The notes under the pieces: generated by a model
Told to the model about the DNA's origin: nothing
The model's database searches: none
What the model saw: the letters and a program-made list of their open reading frames with translations, nothing else
Made by a program: the position numbers and the translations under genes
Assembly (NCBI GenBank): GCA_964427655.1
Contig: CAYRWE010000238.1
Location: forward strand, 1-7,896
DNA: 7,896 nt
Origin: CAVQNQ01 sp964427655
GTDB lineage: Bacteria; Acidobacteriota; Terriglobia; Bryobacterales; Bryobacteraceae
Direction of reading: 5' to 3'
Part shown: piece after piece, positions 1 through 6,602 of the stretch
How the letters are laid out: each line of letters starts with the position of its first letter
Numbering within the stretch: position 1 is the stretch's first letter

Positions 1-162
1 GGAATTTACGACGATTCCGGCCGTATCATGGTGGCGATGTGTTTTAACATGGACCTGGGCGATTCCTGGGAGCACGCGGACAATCCGCAATATCCCGCGA
101 AGTTCTCGGACCTGGGAATTCGCATCGGCGTGAATTACATCGTTTACGCCATGAGCCATTAA
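1..162 (+). CDS. DUF4159 domain protein, C-terminal end (partial)
   Basis: An open frame enters from the left edge and ends at TAA 160-162, giving the last 53 residues of a protein that starts outside the window. The visible part has segments YDDSGRIMVAMCFNMDLGDS and W-E-H-A-D-N-P-x-Y-P, then an end reading RIGVNYIVYAMSH. That matches my memory of the C-terminus of DUF4159 proteins, which are common in Acidobacteriota and in some Myxococcota and Planctomycetota. The domain is thought to have a glutamine-amidotransferase-like fold, but its function is not established. The stop lies 19 nt before the TTG start of the next gene on the same strand, so the two are probably co-transcribed. The family call rests on a short fragment recognised from memory. 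Confidence 0.72.
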   Translation, partial: GIYDDSGRIMVAMCFNMDLGDSWEHADNPQYPAKFSDLGIRIGVNYIVYAMSH

Positions 163-181
163 GATCGAGCGGAGGCGAGCG

Positions 182-550
182 TTGAACTGGAGTGCGACGG
201 GTTCCATCCTGCTGGCGCTGGCGGTTATCCTGGGCGCCTTCGGCGCGCATGGGCTGCGCGGGCGCCTGGACGCCTACAGCATGGGCGTCTATGAGAAAGC
301 CGTGTTCTACCAATTCGTGCACGCGCTGGGAATGCTGATCGTCTCCGTGCTGCCGAAGACCGGCACCTTCCCGCCGGAAAGCGCGAATGCGGTGTGCTGG
401 CTGCTGCTGGCGGGCATCGTGATCTTTTCCGGCAGCTTATATCTGCTGGCTGTGACGGGGAACCGCGTGCTGGGCGCCATCACACCCGTGGGCGGACTCG
501 CGTTCATCGCGGCATGGCTGCTGCTGGCCTGGAGGCTGCGGCGGCTATGA
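182..550 (+). CDS. DUF423 family small membrane protein
   Basis: This 122-residue protein has about four hydrophobic segments (roughly residues 5-22, 42-58, 70-91 and 97-117), so it should be an integral inner-membrane protein. DUF423 hallmarks are visible: GAFGAHGL at 18-25, YQFVHAL at 43-49, FSGSLY at 82-87 and ITPVGG at 100-105. The length is typical of the family (YgdD in E. coli). The biochemical role is unknown. The start is TTG at 182. It is chosen because GGAGG at 171-175 sits 6 nt upstream and the N-terminus then matches the family; the next in-frame ATG (residue 34) would remove the first membrane segment and the GAFGAHGL motif. The stop TGA overlaps the ATG of the downstream ribonuclease gene (ATGA at 547-550), which suggests translational coupling. 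The C-terminal Arg-rich tail (WRLRRL) would be cytoplasmic by the positive-inside rule. Confidence 0.9.
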   Translation: MNWSATGSILLALAVILGAFGAHGLRGRLDAYSMGVYEKAVFYQFVHALGMLIVSVLPKTGTFPPESANAVCWLLLAGIVIFSGSLYLLAVTGNRVLGAITPVGGLAFIAAWLLLAWRLRRL

Positions 551-1980
551 ACGATTTCGATCTGCAGGCGGCCGCCCGCCAGGAGATGCTGGATCACGGC
601 TTCCAGCCGGACTTTCCACCCGAAGTTGCCCAGCAGCTCGCCGGCATCCGCGCCGAACCCGAGCCGGGGCTACAGGATCTCACGAAGCTGTTGTGGTCTT
701 CAATCGATAACGACGATTCGCGGGACCTTGACCAGATCGAGTGGGCCGAGCGCGCGCCCGGTGGCATCCGCGTGGTGGTGGCGGTGGCGGATGTGGATTC
801 GGCGGTGCCCAAGGGAACGCCCATCGATTGTCACGCCGCGCGGGAAGCCACCACGGTATACGCCGGCGTGCACATCTTCCCCATGCTGCCGGAGCGGCTA
901 TCGACGGACCTGACTTCGCTGGCGGAGGGCCAGGACCGCACGGCGACCGCGATCGACATGCTGGTGGCGGCGGATGGCGGCATCGCGACGAGCCGAATTT
1001 ACAGGGCGCGCGTGCGCAACCGAGCGCAACTGGCGTACGGATCGGTGGGGCCGTGGCTGGAGGGCAAGACCGCTCCGCCGCCCAAGATTGCGGCATCCGC
1101 GGAGCTGGCGGCGCAGCTCAAGTTGCAGGACGAAGCCGCGCGCTCCCTGCGCGACGCGCGCTTCCGCAAGGGCGCCCTGAGCTTCGACCGGCTGGAGGCG
1201 CAGCCGGTAATCGCCAATGGGCAGATCAAGGATATCGAAGCGCATGCCAGCAATCGCGCGGCGCACCTGATCGAAGATTTCATGATCGCGGCGAATGAGA
1301 CCATGGCGGTGACGCTGCGCGCGGCGGGAGTGGCGTCGATCCGGCGCGTGGTCAAGGCGCCGGAGCGCTGGCCGCGCATCGTGGAGCTGGCCGGACAGTA
1401 CGGCGAAAAGCTGCCGGCGGAGCCCGATGCGGGCGCGCTGAACGCGTTTCTGGCGCGCCGCAAGCAGGCCGATCCGCTGCATTACCCGGACATCTCGCTG
1501 GCGGTGCTCAAACTGATGGGGCCGGGCGAATACATGGTGATGCGGCCGGGCGATCCTCCGCAGGGGCATTTCGGACTCGCCGCGCAGGACTACACGCACT
1601 CGACCGCGCCCAACCGCCGCTTCGCGGACCTGGTGACGGGCCGGCTGCTCAAAGCGCGCCCCGGCCCTTCGCCGTATAACGATGACGAGCTCGAAGCTAT
1701 CGCGCGCAACGTCACGCTGAAGGAAGACGCCGCGCGCAAGGTGCAGCGCGCCATGGCCAAGCGCATTGCGGCGGTGGCGCTGGCCGGCCGCGTGGGCCAG
1801 GATTTCGCGGCGGTGGTGACGGGTGTGACGCCCAAGGGCGTTTTCGTGCGCGTCCTGAATCCGCCGGTGGAAGGGCGCCTGATGCGAGGCGAAGAGGGCC
1901 TCGACGTGGGCGACCGTGTGCAGGTGGAGCTGCTGAGCACGGACCCGGGAAAGGGATTCATCGACTTCGGGAGGGTCTAG
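547..1980 (+). CDS. RNB-domain 3'-5' exoribonuclease (RNase II/R-like), compact form
   Basis: This 477-residue protein is an RNase II-superfamily hydrolytic exoribonuclease, expected to degrade single-stranded RNA 3' to 5' with Mg2+ in the cytoplasm. The RNB domain starts close to the N-terminus. The metal-site segment SIDNDDSRDLDQ begins at residue 52; aligned to E. coli RNase II, D54, D60 and D62 correspond to D201, D207 and D209, while Q63 takes the place of D210. Further on are FPMLPERLSTDLTSL and, at 349-359, YTHSTAPNRRF, where the conserved Arg pair corresponds to the region around E. coli R500. Residues about 414-477 (VGQDFAAVVTGVTPKGVFVRV and on) form an S1-like RNA-binding domain. 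The cold-shock domains of RNase II (644 aa) and RNase R (813 aa) are missing. I recall homologues with the same DLDQ signature, so this looks like a real subfamily. The start is ATG 547, overlapping the DUF423 stop, with GGAGG at 531-535. An in-frame extension back to 394 lies wholly inside the DUF423 gene and was not used. Confidence 0.9.
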   Translation: MNDFDLQAAARQEMLDHGFQPDFPPEVAQQLAGIRAEPEPGLQDLTKLLWSSIDNDDSRDLDQIEWAERAPGGIRVVVAVADVDSAVPKGTPIDCHAAREATTVYAGVHIFPMLPERLSTDLTSLAEGQDRTATAIDMLVAADGGIATSRIYRARVRNRAQLAYGSVGPWLEGKTAPPPKIAASAELAAQLKLQDEAARSLRDARFRKGALSFDRLEAQPVIANGQIKDIEAHASNRAAHLIEDFMIAANETMAVTLRAAGVASIRRVVKAPERWPRIVELAGQYGEKLPAEPDAGALNAFLARRKQADPLHYPDISLAVLKLMGPGEYMVMRPGDPPQGHFGLAAQDYTHSTAPNRRFADLVTGRLLKARPGPSPYNDDELEAIARNVTLKEDAARKVQRAMAKRIAAVALAGRVGQDFAAVVTGVTPKGVFVRVLNPPVEGRLMRGEEGLDVGDRVQVELLSTDPGKGFIDFGRV

Positions 1981-2172
1981 GGGGGCGGGCACCCGGTGAG
2001 CGCGAAATACTGCGTCACACGCCGGCGGCGCTGGCAGCCGGGGGCAGCGTGCGTTCAAGGATCGCCAGCCCAAACTTTCACGGCCTAAGACGCGGCTCGC
2101 GCGAACTCAGTATGAGCAACGGGCGTGATGCGGCCAGAGGGCATCCAGGGGTGAGGTTTCCGGTAACACCAC

Positions 2173-2178
2173 TATATT
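2173..2178 (+). promoter_or_regulatory. Possible -10 element upstream of the DinB-like gene
   Basis: TATATT at 2173-2178 lies 33 nt before the ATG at 2212, in an AT-richer patch of otherwise GC-rich sequence. No good -35 hexamer sits 16-18 nt upstream; the best is GTGAGG at 2151-2156, which matches TTGACA at three positions. An SD-like AGGA (2201-2204) lies 7 nt before the ATG. The rest of the 231-bp gap (1981-2211) shows GC-rich imperfect repeats around 2020-2050 (CGCTG facing CAGCG) but no T-run, so I cannot call a terminator for the ribonuclease operon. Confidence 0.25.
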
Positions 2179-2211
2179 GGGAAGTAACGCCGATCATCGT
2201 AGGATAGACAG

Positions 2212-2727
2212 ATGGAAGAAAACGGACTGCCTGCCGTGGGGCAGTTGGAAGCCACCCCCGAGATTCTGCGCGGATTGATGTGCGAACTGAGCGAGGAGGA
2301 CGCGCGCTGGAAACCGGCTCCCAACCGGTTCTCCGTGGCTGAAGTGCTGGCGCATCTATCGCACTCGGAGGGCCACTGCTACCGCCTGCGGCTCGACCGC
2401 TTCATGAACGAGGAACGGCCCGAATTCGAACCCGACGACGCGCAGTTTCACCTGGACCTCTACCGCGACGCCGACCCCGAGGATTCATTCGATCACTTCG
2501 AGGAACAGCGCGAGGCCAATATCGAGTTCCTGCGGAACCTACCCGAGGGATCGGGCGAACGGGTCGCACTGCACCAGGAGGCGGGCGAGATCACCATGGC
2601 GCAGATGCTGCACGAATGGGCCATGCACGACCTGGGACACATCCGGCAAATCGCGGAACTGGTGCGCGCGCGCAAACACTTGGCGGGCGCGGGCGAACTC
2701 GGCAAGTCATACAACCTGAAACCATGA
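2212..2727 (+). CDS. DinB-superfamily (DinB_2-like) putative metal-dependent protein
   Basis: This 171-residue protein is predicted to form the four-helix DinB/YfiT bundle. The metal-ligand pattern is present: a histidine in the second conserved helix (VLAHLSHSEG, H48, with H51 nearby) and a His-x3-His pair in the last helix (HDLGHIRQI, H139 and H143). Residues near the N-terminus (LRGLMCELSEEDARWKP) also match the family. Members bind a divalent metal. Some are thiol-dependent transferases (for example with bacillithiol or mycothiol), but most are uncharacterised, and no substrate can be assigned here. The family is strongly expanded in soil bacteria including Acidobacteriota. The start ATG has AGGA 7 nt upstream. 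The gene appears to stand alone: 231 bp separate it from the ribonuclease gene, and a degenerate region follows it. Confidence 0.85.
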   Translation: MEENGLPAVGQLEATPEILRGLMCELSEEDARWKPAPNRFSVAEVLAHLSHSEGHCYRLRLDRFMNEERPEFEPDDAQFHLDLYRDADPEDSFDHFEEQREANIEFLRNLPEGSGERVALHQEAGEITMAQMLHEWAMHDLGHIRQIAELVRARKHLAGAGELGKSYNLKP

Positions 2728-3101
2728 TCATAGACGCCTCTTGACCGTCCTTGCGCTCGCGGGTCCGCTCGCCGCGCAAATTAGTCCGGCGCAGTCCGGT
2801 TCAGGTTGGTCAGTTTCTCCAAACGTCACAGATCATTACCGAAGTGCAGACGAATGGCCGGAAGGGTGGGACGCCCTGACAAAATCCAACCACGACGCAG
2901 TTGCCTCTCTACCGCCGCGGGGGCAGAGACGTCACGACGTCGCCAACGATCCATCTCGGAGCGGCGACAGATTGTGGAAGAGACGTTCGCGCCGGGCGCG
3001 TCAGTAGCGCGCGTGGCCCGGGCGCACGACGTCAACGCCAACCAGGTATAGGAACAGAGGATAGCGCTTCGGCTTATGCTGAATGAGAGTTGAAGTCCAA
3101 C
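2728..3101. other. Intergenic region with transposase relic, no intact gene
   Basis: This 374-bp stretch between the DinB-like gene and the dehydrogenase gene holds no intact gene that I can support. Its right part (2935-3051) encodes the transposase remnant described separately. The left part (2728-2934) is open in more than one frame but resembles no family I know. One frame from TTG 2741 begins with a signal-peptide-like hydrophobic stretch (TVLALAGPLAAQ) and then turns into low-information sequence, so it may be another gene relic or chance. GACGTC occurs twice close together at about 2929-2942, probably by chance at this base composition. Confidence 0.5.
2935..3051 (+). pseudogene. IS66-family transposase accessory protein (TnpA/OrfA-like), N-terminal remnant
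   Basis: In the frame ending at TAG 3049-3051, about 38 residues read RRRQRSISERRQIVEETF and then APGASVARVARAHDVNANQV. This is the helix-turn-helix N-terminus typical of IS66-type TnpA/OrfA proteins, with an Arg-rich lead, an ERRQIVEET helix, GASVARVARAHDVNANQV as the recognition part, and normally an F-x-W-R-R continuation. Here the frame stops straight after NANQV, so the rest of the roughly 110-140 residue protein is absent and no TnpB or large transposase follows. The upstream part of the same frame (from TTG 2806) does not resemble a transposase start and has no SD. I read it as the relic of an insertion sequence. I could not find matching terminal inverted repeats around it. Confidence 0.65.
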
Positions 3102-3917
3102 ATGGACCAGACGAGCGAATACTACCGGGACAAAGTCGCTGTGGTCACGGGCGGCGCGTCGGGCATCGGCCTGGCCCTCGCCGAGAAGATGCTCCGCCAC
3201 GGGGCCAAGCAAGTCGTCCTCGCTGACTTCAACGACGAGAACCTCAAACGCGAAGCCGCGCGCCTGAACTCGGCCTGCGACGGCAGGGTGCTCGGCGTCC
3301 ACTGCAACGTCACGAAGGAAGAAGATGTTCAGGCGATGATTCAAGAAGCGGTCGACTTCGGCGGGCGCATCGATATCCTGTTCAACAATGCGGGCGCCGG
3401 ACTCAGCGGCTGTTTCGACCAGCAGACCAACGCGGACTGGGAGAAGGCCTTCGCTCTGAACTTTTACGGGGCGCTGTACGGCATCCGCGCCGTGCTGCCC
3501 ATCATGCGCAAGCAGGGCGGCGGCCACATTGTCAACACCATCTCCGGGATCGCCTTCACGCCCATGGCCTACCAGACCAGGTACTCGGCCACCAAGGCAG
3601 CGCTGAATGGGCTGACGCTGGCCCTCCGCTACGAGCTTTGGGACGAGAACATCCGCCTGACCTCGGCCACGCCCGGTACAACCGCCACCGCGATTTGGAA
3701 AGGCAGCGCTCAGGGCGCGCCTTCGGGGTCCCAATCGCCGGAGCAGGCGGCGCATGCCATTCTCGCCGGCGTGGCCAAGAACGAGCGGCTGGTTCTCGGC
3801 GACGAGCGCGATGTTTCGGGTGCCAAACACTGCTTTAGCCCCGATGCCGCCGCGGCCATCGACACTTACCTGCTCGATGTCGCCCGCAAGCGGCGCAGCG
3901 GCGAAGTGGTCGTGTGA
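3102..3917 (+). CDS. Classical short-chain dehydrogenase/reductase (SDR), probably NAD-dependent
   Basis: This 271-residue Rossmann-fold oxidoreductase should act on an alcohol or ketone substrate that cannot be identified from sequence alone. All classical SDR signatures are present: TGGASGIG at 16-23 (dinucleotide binding), NNAG at 95-98, N120 in the catalytic tetrad helix, S148, and Y161 with K165 in YSATK, then PG at 191-192. D42 at the end of the second strand (VVLADF) favours NAD(H) over NADP(H). ATG 3102 is chosen; a TTG at 3090 would add only four residues. Neither start has a strong SD (GAGAG at 3085-3089 is 12 nt before the ATG). The gene follows the transposase relic directly and converges on the ALDH-like gene, with no same-strand partner in the window. 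The last 40 residues, which often shape substrate choice, are not diagnostic. Confidence 0.88.
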   Translation: MDQTSEYYRDKVAVVTGGASGIGLALAEKMLRHGAKQVVLADFNDENLKREAARLNSACDGRVLGVHCNVTKEEDVQAMIQEAVDFGGRIDILFNNAGAGLSGCFDQQTNADWEKAFALNFYGALYGIRAVLPIMRKQGGGHIVNTISGIAFTPMAYQTRYSATKAALNGLTLALRYELWDENIRLTSATPGTTATAIWKGSAQGAPSGSQSPEQAAHAILAGVAKNERLVLGDERDVSGAKHCFSPDAAAAIDTYLLDVARKRRSGEVVV

Positions 3918-4238
3918 CCGGCCCTAATCCGCCACTTCATTCGGCCGGTGGTGCTTCCGGCTGGGCGTAGTTTCCCCAAAGCCCACACATCCCCCGACCC
4001 TGGATGGCGCGACTGCAGCGTACGCGCCAGAGTAAGCGGAACAAGTTCTGTGAAAGACTTCCCAGGATGCGTTGACAAAATGGAGCAGGGGCTCCATCCG
4101 GCCACGACGAAGCCAACCATCAGCCGGAATGTCAACAGAGTCCACTGGATTCGTAGCTTAAAGTGTCGGCCCACCCTCTCCACCAGGACTGCGGCTTCAT
4201 CGTCTCAGTGTGCCAGACCGCGCGGCGGTGCGCGGCTC
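3918..4238. other. Convergent intergenic region
   Basis: This 321-bp stretch lies between the stops of the dehydrogenase gene (plus strand) and the ALDH-like gene (minus strand). No gene is convincing here. Both strands have short open frames, but they lack SD sites and family resemblance. A 7-bp inverted repeat, ACCGGCC (3917-3923) and GGCCGGT (3943-3949), overlaps the dehydrogenase stop with a 19-nt loop. With no T-run after it, it could at best be a weak terminator or RNA structure. GTAAGCGGA at 4032-4040 resembles how IS66-type ends begin, but this may be coincidence. The stretch from about 4030 to 4180 looks less GC-rich than the flanking genes. Confidence 0.5.
4076..4097 (-). terminator. 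Possible Rho-independent terminator for the aldolase/ALDH-like transcript
   Basis: ATGGAGC (4080-4086) and GCTCCAT (4091-4097) form a perfect 7-bp stem with a 4-nt loop. Read on the minus strand, the stem is followed by TTTGTC, so with the final T of the stem there is a run of four T. It lies about 140 nt beyond the stop of the ALDH-like gene at 4239, in the right direction to end that transcript. The T-run is short, so termination efficiency is uncertain. Confidence 0.42.
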
Positions 4239-5696
4239 TCAATAATTGAAGCAGGCCGCCCTGACCCGTGTGAATTCGCGGACGGCCGCGCGCATGGCTT
4301 TGCCGCCCGAGCCGGCTACGCGGAGAACGCCGAAGGGGCCGGGTTCCATCGAGTCGGTATCCGCGTCGTTGACCGTCACGGCGGCGGCTTCGAGGAGGCT
4401 TGCGGCGGTAAAGGCTTCCCGGAGGTCGCGCGTGAAAACGGCACCGCGAGCCGCGCGGGGCACCCGGTTGGCCCGCGCGATGGCATCCTCCAGCCGGTCG
4501 AAAGGCTCGAGCGCTACCAGCGGACCGAAGACCTCGTCGCGATGCGCGAGCCATTCGGCAGGGACGCGCGCCAGCACGGTCGGTTCCATGAGGGCGCCGC
4601 GGCAGACGCCGCCAGCCAGGACCACGGCGCCCTGCGCCAGCGCGCCGCGGGTCCAGCCGGCCACGCGAACAGCCTGCGCTTCGGACATCAGGGGGGCGAT
4701 GTCGCTCGACTCCTCGCACGAGGGTCCGGCCTTCAGAGCGGCGGCCCGCTCGCGGAGGCAGGTGGCGAAGGCGGCGTAGATATCGCGCTGGATGAGGACC
4801 CGCTGCACGCCCAGGCGGTTGCGCGCACCGTGCGAAAAAGCCAGCGCGCAGACGCCCTCGGCGGCGGTCTGGAGATCGGCGCCGGCCAGCACCAGGAAAG
4901 GCGCGTTGGCGGCCGCATGCAAGGCCACGGGTCGAAGGCCGGCGCCGTGTGCCAGGCGCTGGCCCTCGGCTGGGGCGCCGGCGAACCAGAGCATCGCGGT
5001 GCGCGGATCGGCGGCCAGGGCCGTCTCCAATTCTTCGTCCCCGGTCAGCACGCTGAGACGGCCGGCGGGCAAACCGGCTTCGATAAGATCGCAGGCCAGC
5101 CGCAAGGCGGAAAACGGAGCGGCCGGGGAAGGCTTGAGCACTACGGCGTTGCCGGCGGCCAGCGCCGCGGCCACGACGAGCGCGGCGGTAGCCAGGGGAT
5201 CCTGCCAGGGTACGATTGCGGCCACCACTCCCAGCGGGACACGCAGGGCGTAGCCGGCGCGATGCTCCCTGCCCTGCCCCGCCAACGTTCCGGCGGGCAC
5301 CGCGTGGCCCTCCAGGGCGCGCGATTCCGCGGCAGCCAGGCGCAGGATGGCGGCGGCTCGCGAGGGATCGCGGCGGGCCTCGCGTAGGGTCTCGCCACCC
5401 TCGGCGACAATGTCCGCGGCGTATTCCGCGGCCTGGCTCTCGACGCACGCGGCGGCTCGCGAGAGAACCTCGCAGCGGGCGTCCGGCGGGAAATCCCGCG
5501 CGAGCGCTTCGACGGCGCGAGTAACGGCTTGCGCGGCGTCCGCGGGGGTCCCGGCCGAGACCACCCCGGCCAGTTCGCCATCGTGGCCGTTGCGAACCTC
5601 GATCAGAGGCGGGCGCAGCGACCACTCTCCGCCGATCAACATTCCGCGCGGAGCGGGCGCGGCGGCGGCCTGCTGAGAGCCAATTGCGGGCAACAT
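4239..5696 (-). CDS. ALDH-superfamily protein lacking catalytic residues (probable pseudoenzyme)
   Basis: This 485-residue protein has normal ALDH length and co-linear landmarks: an IGGEW start (21-25), a VPWQDP segment (162-167), LKPS with the NAD-binding lysine K188, a domain around 260-310, EVFGPL with E388 (equivalent to E399 of human ALDH2), and a late EFTRVRA segment. The catalytic set is replaced. The oxyanion Asn (N169 in ALDH2) is Q165, the general-base Glu (E268, in LELGGKSP) is H260 within LHAAANAP, and the nucleophile Cys302 is R294 within HGARNRLGVQRV. H260 and R294 are 34 residues apart, exactly as E268 and C302 are, and Q165-K188 keeps the 23-residue spacing. The FTGST loop is FAGAP. 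The frame is intact, so this is not a simple frameshifted relic. Dehydrogenase activity is unlikely; a structural, binding or esterase-like role is possible but unknown. The ATG at 5696 is preferred because AGGGAG (5707-5712) lies 10 nt upstream; a GTG at 5726 would add 10 residues without an SD. It is probably co-transcribed with the aldolase gene 55 nt upstream. Confidence 0.85.
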   Translation of the reverse strand: MLPAIGSQQAAAAPAPRGMLIGGEWSLRPPLIEVRNGHDGELAGVVSAGTPADAAQAVTRAVEALARDFPPDARCEVLSRAAACVESQAAEYAADIVAEGGETLREARRDPSRAAAILRLAAAESRALEGHAVPAGTLAGQGREHRAGYALRVPLGVVAAIVPWQDPLATAALVVAAALAAGNAVVLKPSPAAPFSALRLACDLIEAGLPAGRLSVLTGDEELETALAADPRTAMLWFAGAPAEGQRLAHGAGLRPVALHAAANAPFLVLAGADLQTAAEGVCALAFSHGARNRLGVQRVLIQRDIYAAFATCLRERAAALKAGPSCEESSDIAPLMSEAQAVRVAGWTRGALAQGAVVLAGGVCRGALMEPTVLARVPAEWLAHRDEVFGPLVALEPFDRLEDAIARANRVPRAARGAVFTRDLREAFTAASLLEAAAVTVNDADTDSMEPGPFGVLRVAGSGGKAMRAAVREFTRVRAACFNY

Positions 5697-5751
5697 CGAT
5701 TCAAATCTCCCTGGGATGCGCCACACCGGCCGGCGCCCTATCGGACGCGGC

Positions 5752-6537
5752 TCAGGCTTGCCGCGGCGCCACGGTGCGCAGCTCCGCCACCGTGTCGCGC
5801 GCCTTTTCGAGCAGCATGGCGTGTTCGGCGCCGCATCCCACGAAGCGCATGCCGCGCGCGGCCCAGAACTTGGAATTGGCCAGGCTGCGTGTCTGGATGC
5901 CGGGTATGACGCCGTGCTGGACGCACTTGGCGATCAGGCCATCCACCGCTTCGACCAGCTTGGGATGCTCGAATTGGCCCGGCACGCCCAGTGAAATCGA
6001 CAGATCGGCCGGACCCACCATGATGACGTCCAGGCCCTTGACCGAGAGCAGCTCGTCGGCGCGCGCGAGCGCCTTGGTGCTCTCGAACTGAACCACCGCC
6101 AGGATCTCACGGTTGAAGTGTTCGATAATCTCGGTGAAGCTGTGCGCCTCGTATCCGATCATGGTGGCGTTGATGCCGTAGCCGCGCTTGCCGACGGGGG
6201 GATAGCGCAGCCAGCTCAGCGCCTCGGCCAGCAGGGCCGGCTCTTCCACGCGGGGCAGAATGATGCCGTGGGCGCCGGCATCGAGCAGGCGCGCGGCCAA
6301 CGAATAGAGCAGCTCGCCGATCCGGACGATCGGGCTGATGCCGCTATCCAGGGCGGCGCGGATCATGTCCTGGACGGTTTCCAGGTCATAAGCGCCGTGC
6401 TCCATATCGATGAAGACGTAATCGAAGCCGGCGGCCGCGAAGGTGCGGGAAATCTCCGGCGAGCGGTAGCATTGCAGGGCGGACCCGAAGACGGTTTCTC
6501 CGCGCAGCAGCCGCTCGCGGGTCAAATTGACGCGCAT
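5752..6537 (-). CDS. HpcH/HpaI family class II aldolase
   Basis: This 261-residue TIM-barrel enzyme should reversibly cleave a 4-hydroxy-2-oxo acid into pyruvate and an aldehyde with a divalent metal. Relatives include HpaI, RhmA and GarL. Key residues match HpaI: D44 and H47 in IDMEHG (HpaI D42 and H45), R72 in PIVRIGE (R70), and the metal ligands E152 in VVQFES (E149) and D178 in VGPADLS (D175). The RYPPVGKRGYG loop at 111-121 is typical of the family. It therefore looks fully active, but the substrate cannot be read from sequence. The start is the ATG at 6537, giving the usual N-terminus (MRVNLTRERLLRG) and family length; AAGGAG (6549-6554) lies 11 nt upstream. An in-frame extension to 6588 adds 17 residues without homology. 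It is first in a likely two-gene unit with the ALDH-like gene, and is divergent from the gene at 6603. Confidence 0.9.
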   Translation of the reverse strand: MRVNLTRERLLRGETVFGSALQCYRSPEISRTFAAAGFDYVFIDMEHGAYDLETVQDMIRAALDSGISPIVRIGELLYSLAARLLDAGAHGIILPRVEEPALLAEALSWLRYPPVGKRGYGINATMIGYEAHSFTEIIEHFNREILAVVQFESTKALARADELLSVKGLDVIMVGPADLSISLGVPGQFEHPKLVEAVDGLIAKCVQHGVIPGIQTRSLANSKFWAARGMRFVGCGAEHAMLLEKARDTVAELRTVAPRQA

Positions 6538-6602
6538 GAGGACTTTCTCTCCTTGGATACTCGAATATACCGCGCGGCACGATCTCACGATAAGATGTCC
6601 CC
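6538..6602. promoter_or_regulatory. Short divergent promoter region
   Basis: These 65 bp separate the aldolase start (minus) from the hypothetical gene start (plus), so both promoters should lie here or extend into the opposite gene. On the minus strand TATATT (6569 to 6564) could be a -10 for the aldolase transcript, with a poor -35 (TATCGT, 6592 to 6587) at 17 nt. The plus-strand gene has only AAGA (6592-6595) as a weak SD. No clear operator palindrome is visible. Confidence 0.28.

Noticed and set aside
898..2073. 391-codon open frame on the minus strand opposite the ribonuclease gene
   Set aside because: It is antisense to a clear RNB gene, is Arg/His-rich low-information sequence and resembles no family; long antisense frames are expected at this GC content.
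2926..2945. Closely spaced GACGTC copies as an operator
   Set aside because: It lies in a degenerate region with no promoter nearby, and short palindromes of this composition are common in GC-rich DNA.
2826..3830. 334-codon open frame on the minus strand opposite the dehydrogenase gene
   Set aside because: The plus-strand SDR has every family motif. The antisense frame is composition-driven and crosses the transposase relic.
3917..3949. ACCGGCC/GGCCGGT inverted repeat as terminator of the dehydrogenase gene
   Set aside because: The 19-nt loop, the overlap with the stop codon and the lack of a T-run make intrinsic termination unlikely; noted only as a possible structure.
3948..5387. 479-codon open frame on the plus strand opposite the ALDH-like gene
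   Set aside because: It is antisense to a protein with clear co-linear ALDH landmarks, and its Gly/Arg-rich translation resembles nothing known.
4132..5625. 497-codon open frame on the minus strand in another frame of the ALDH-like gene
   Set aside because: Its translation is Arg/Gly/Pro-rich shadow sequence. I considered whether the missing ALDH active site lay in this frame through a frameshift, but the ALDH frame aligns continuously through the active-site region with correct spacing.
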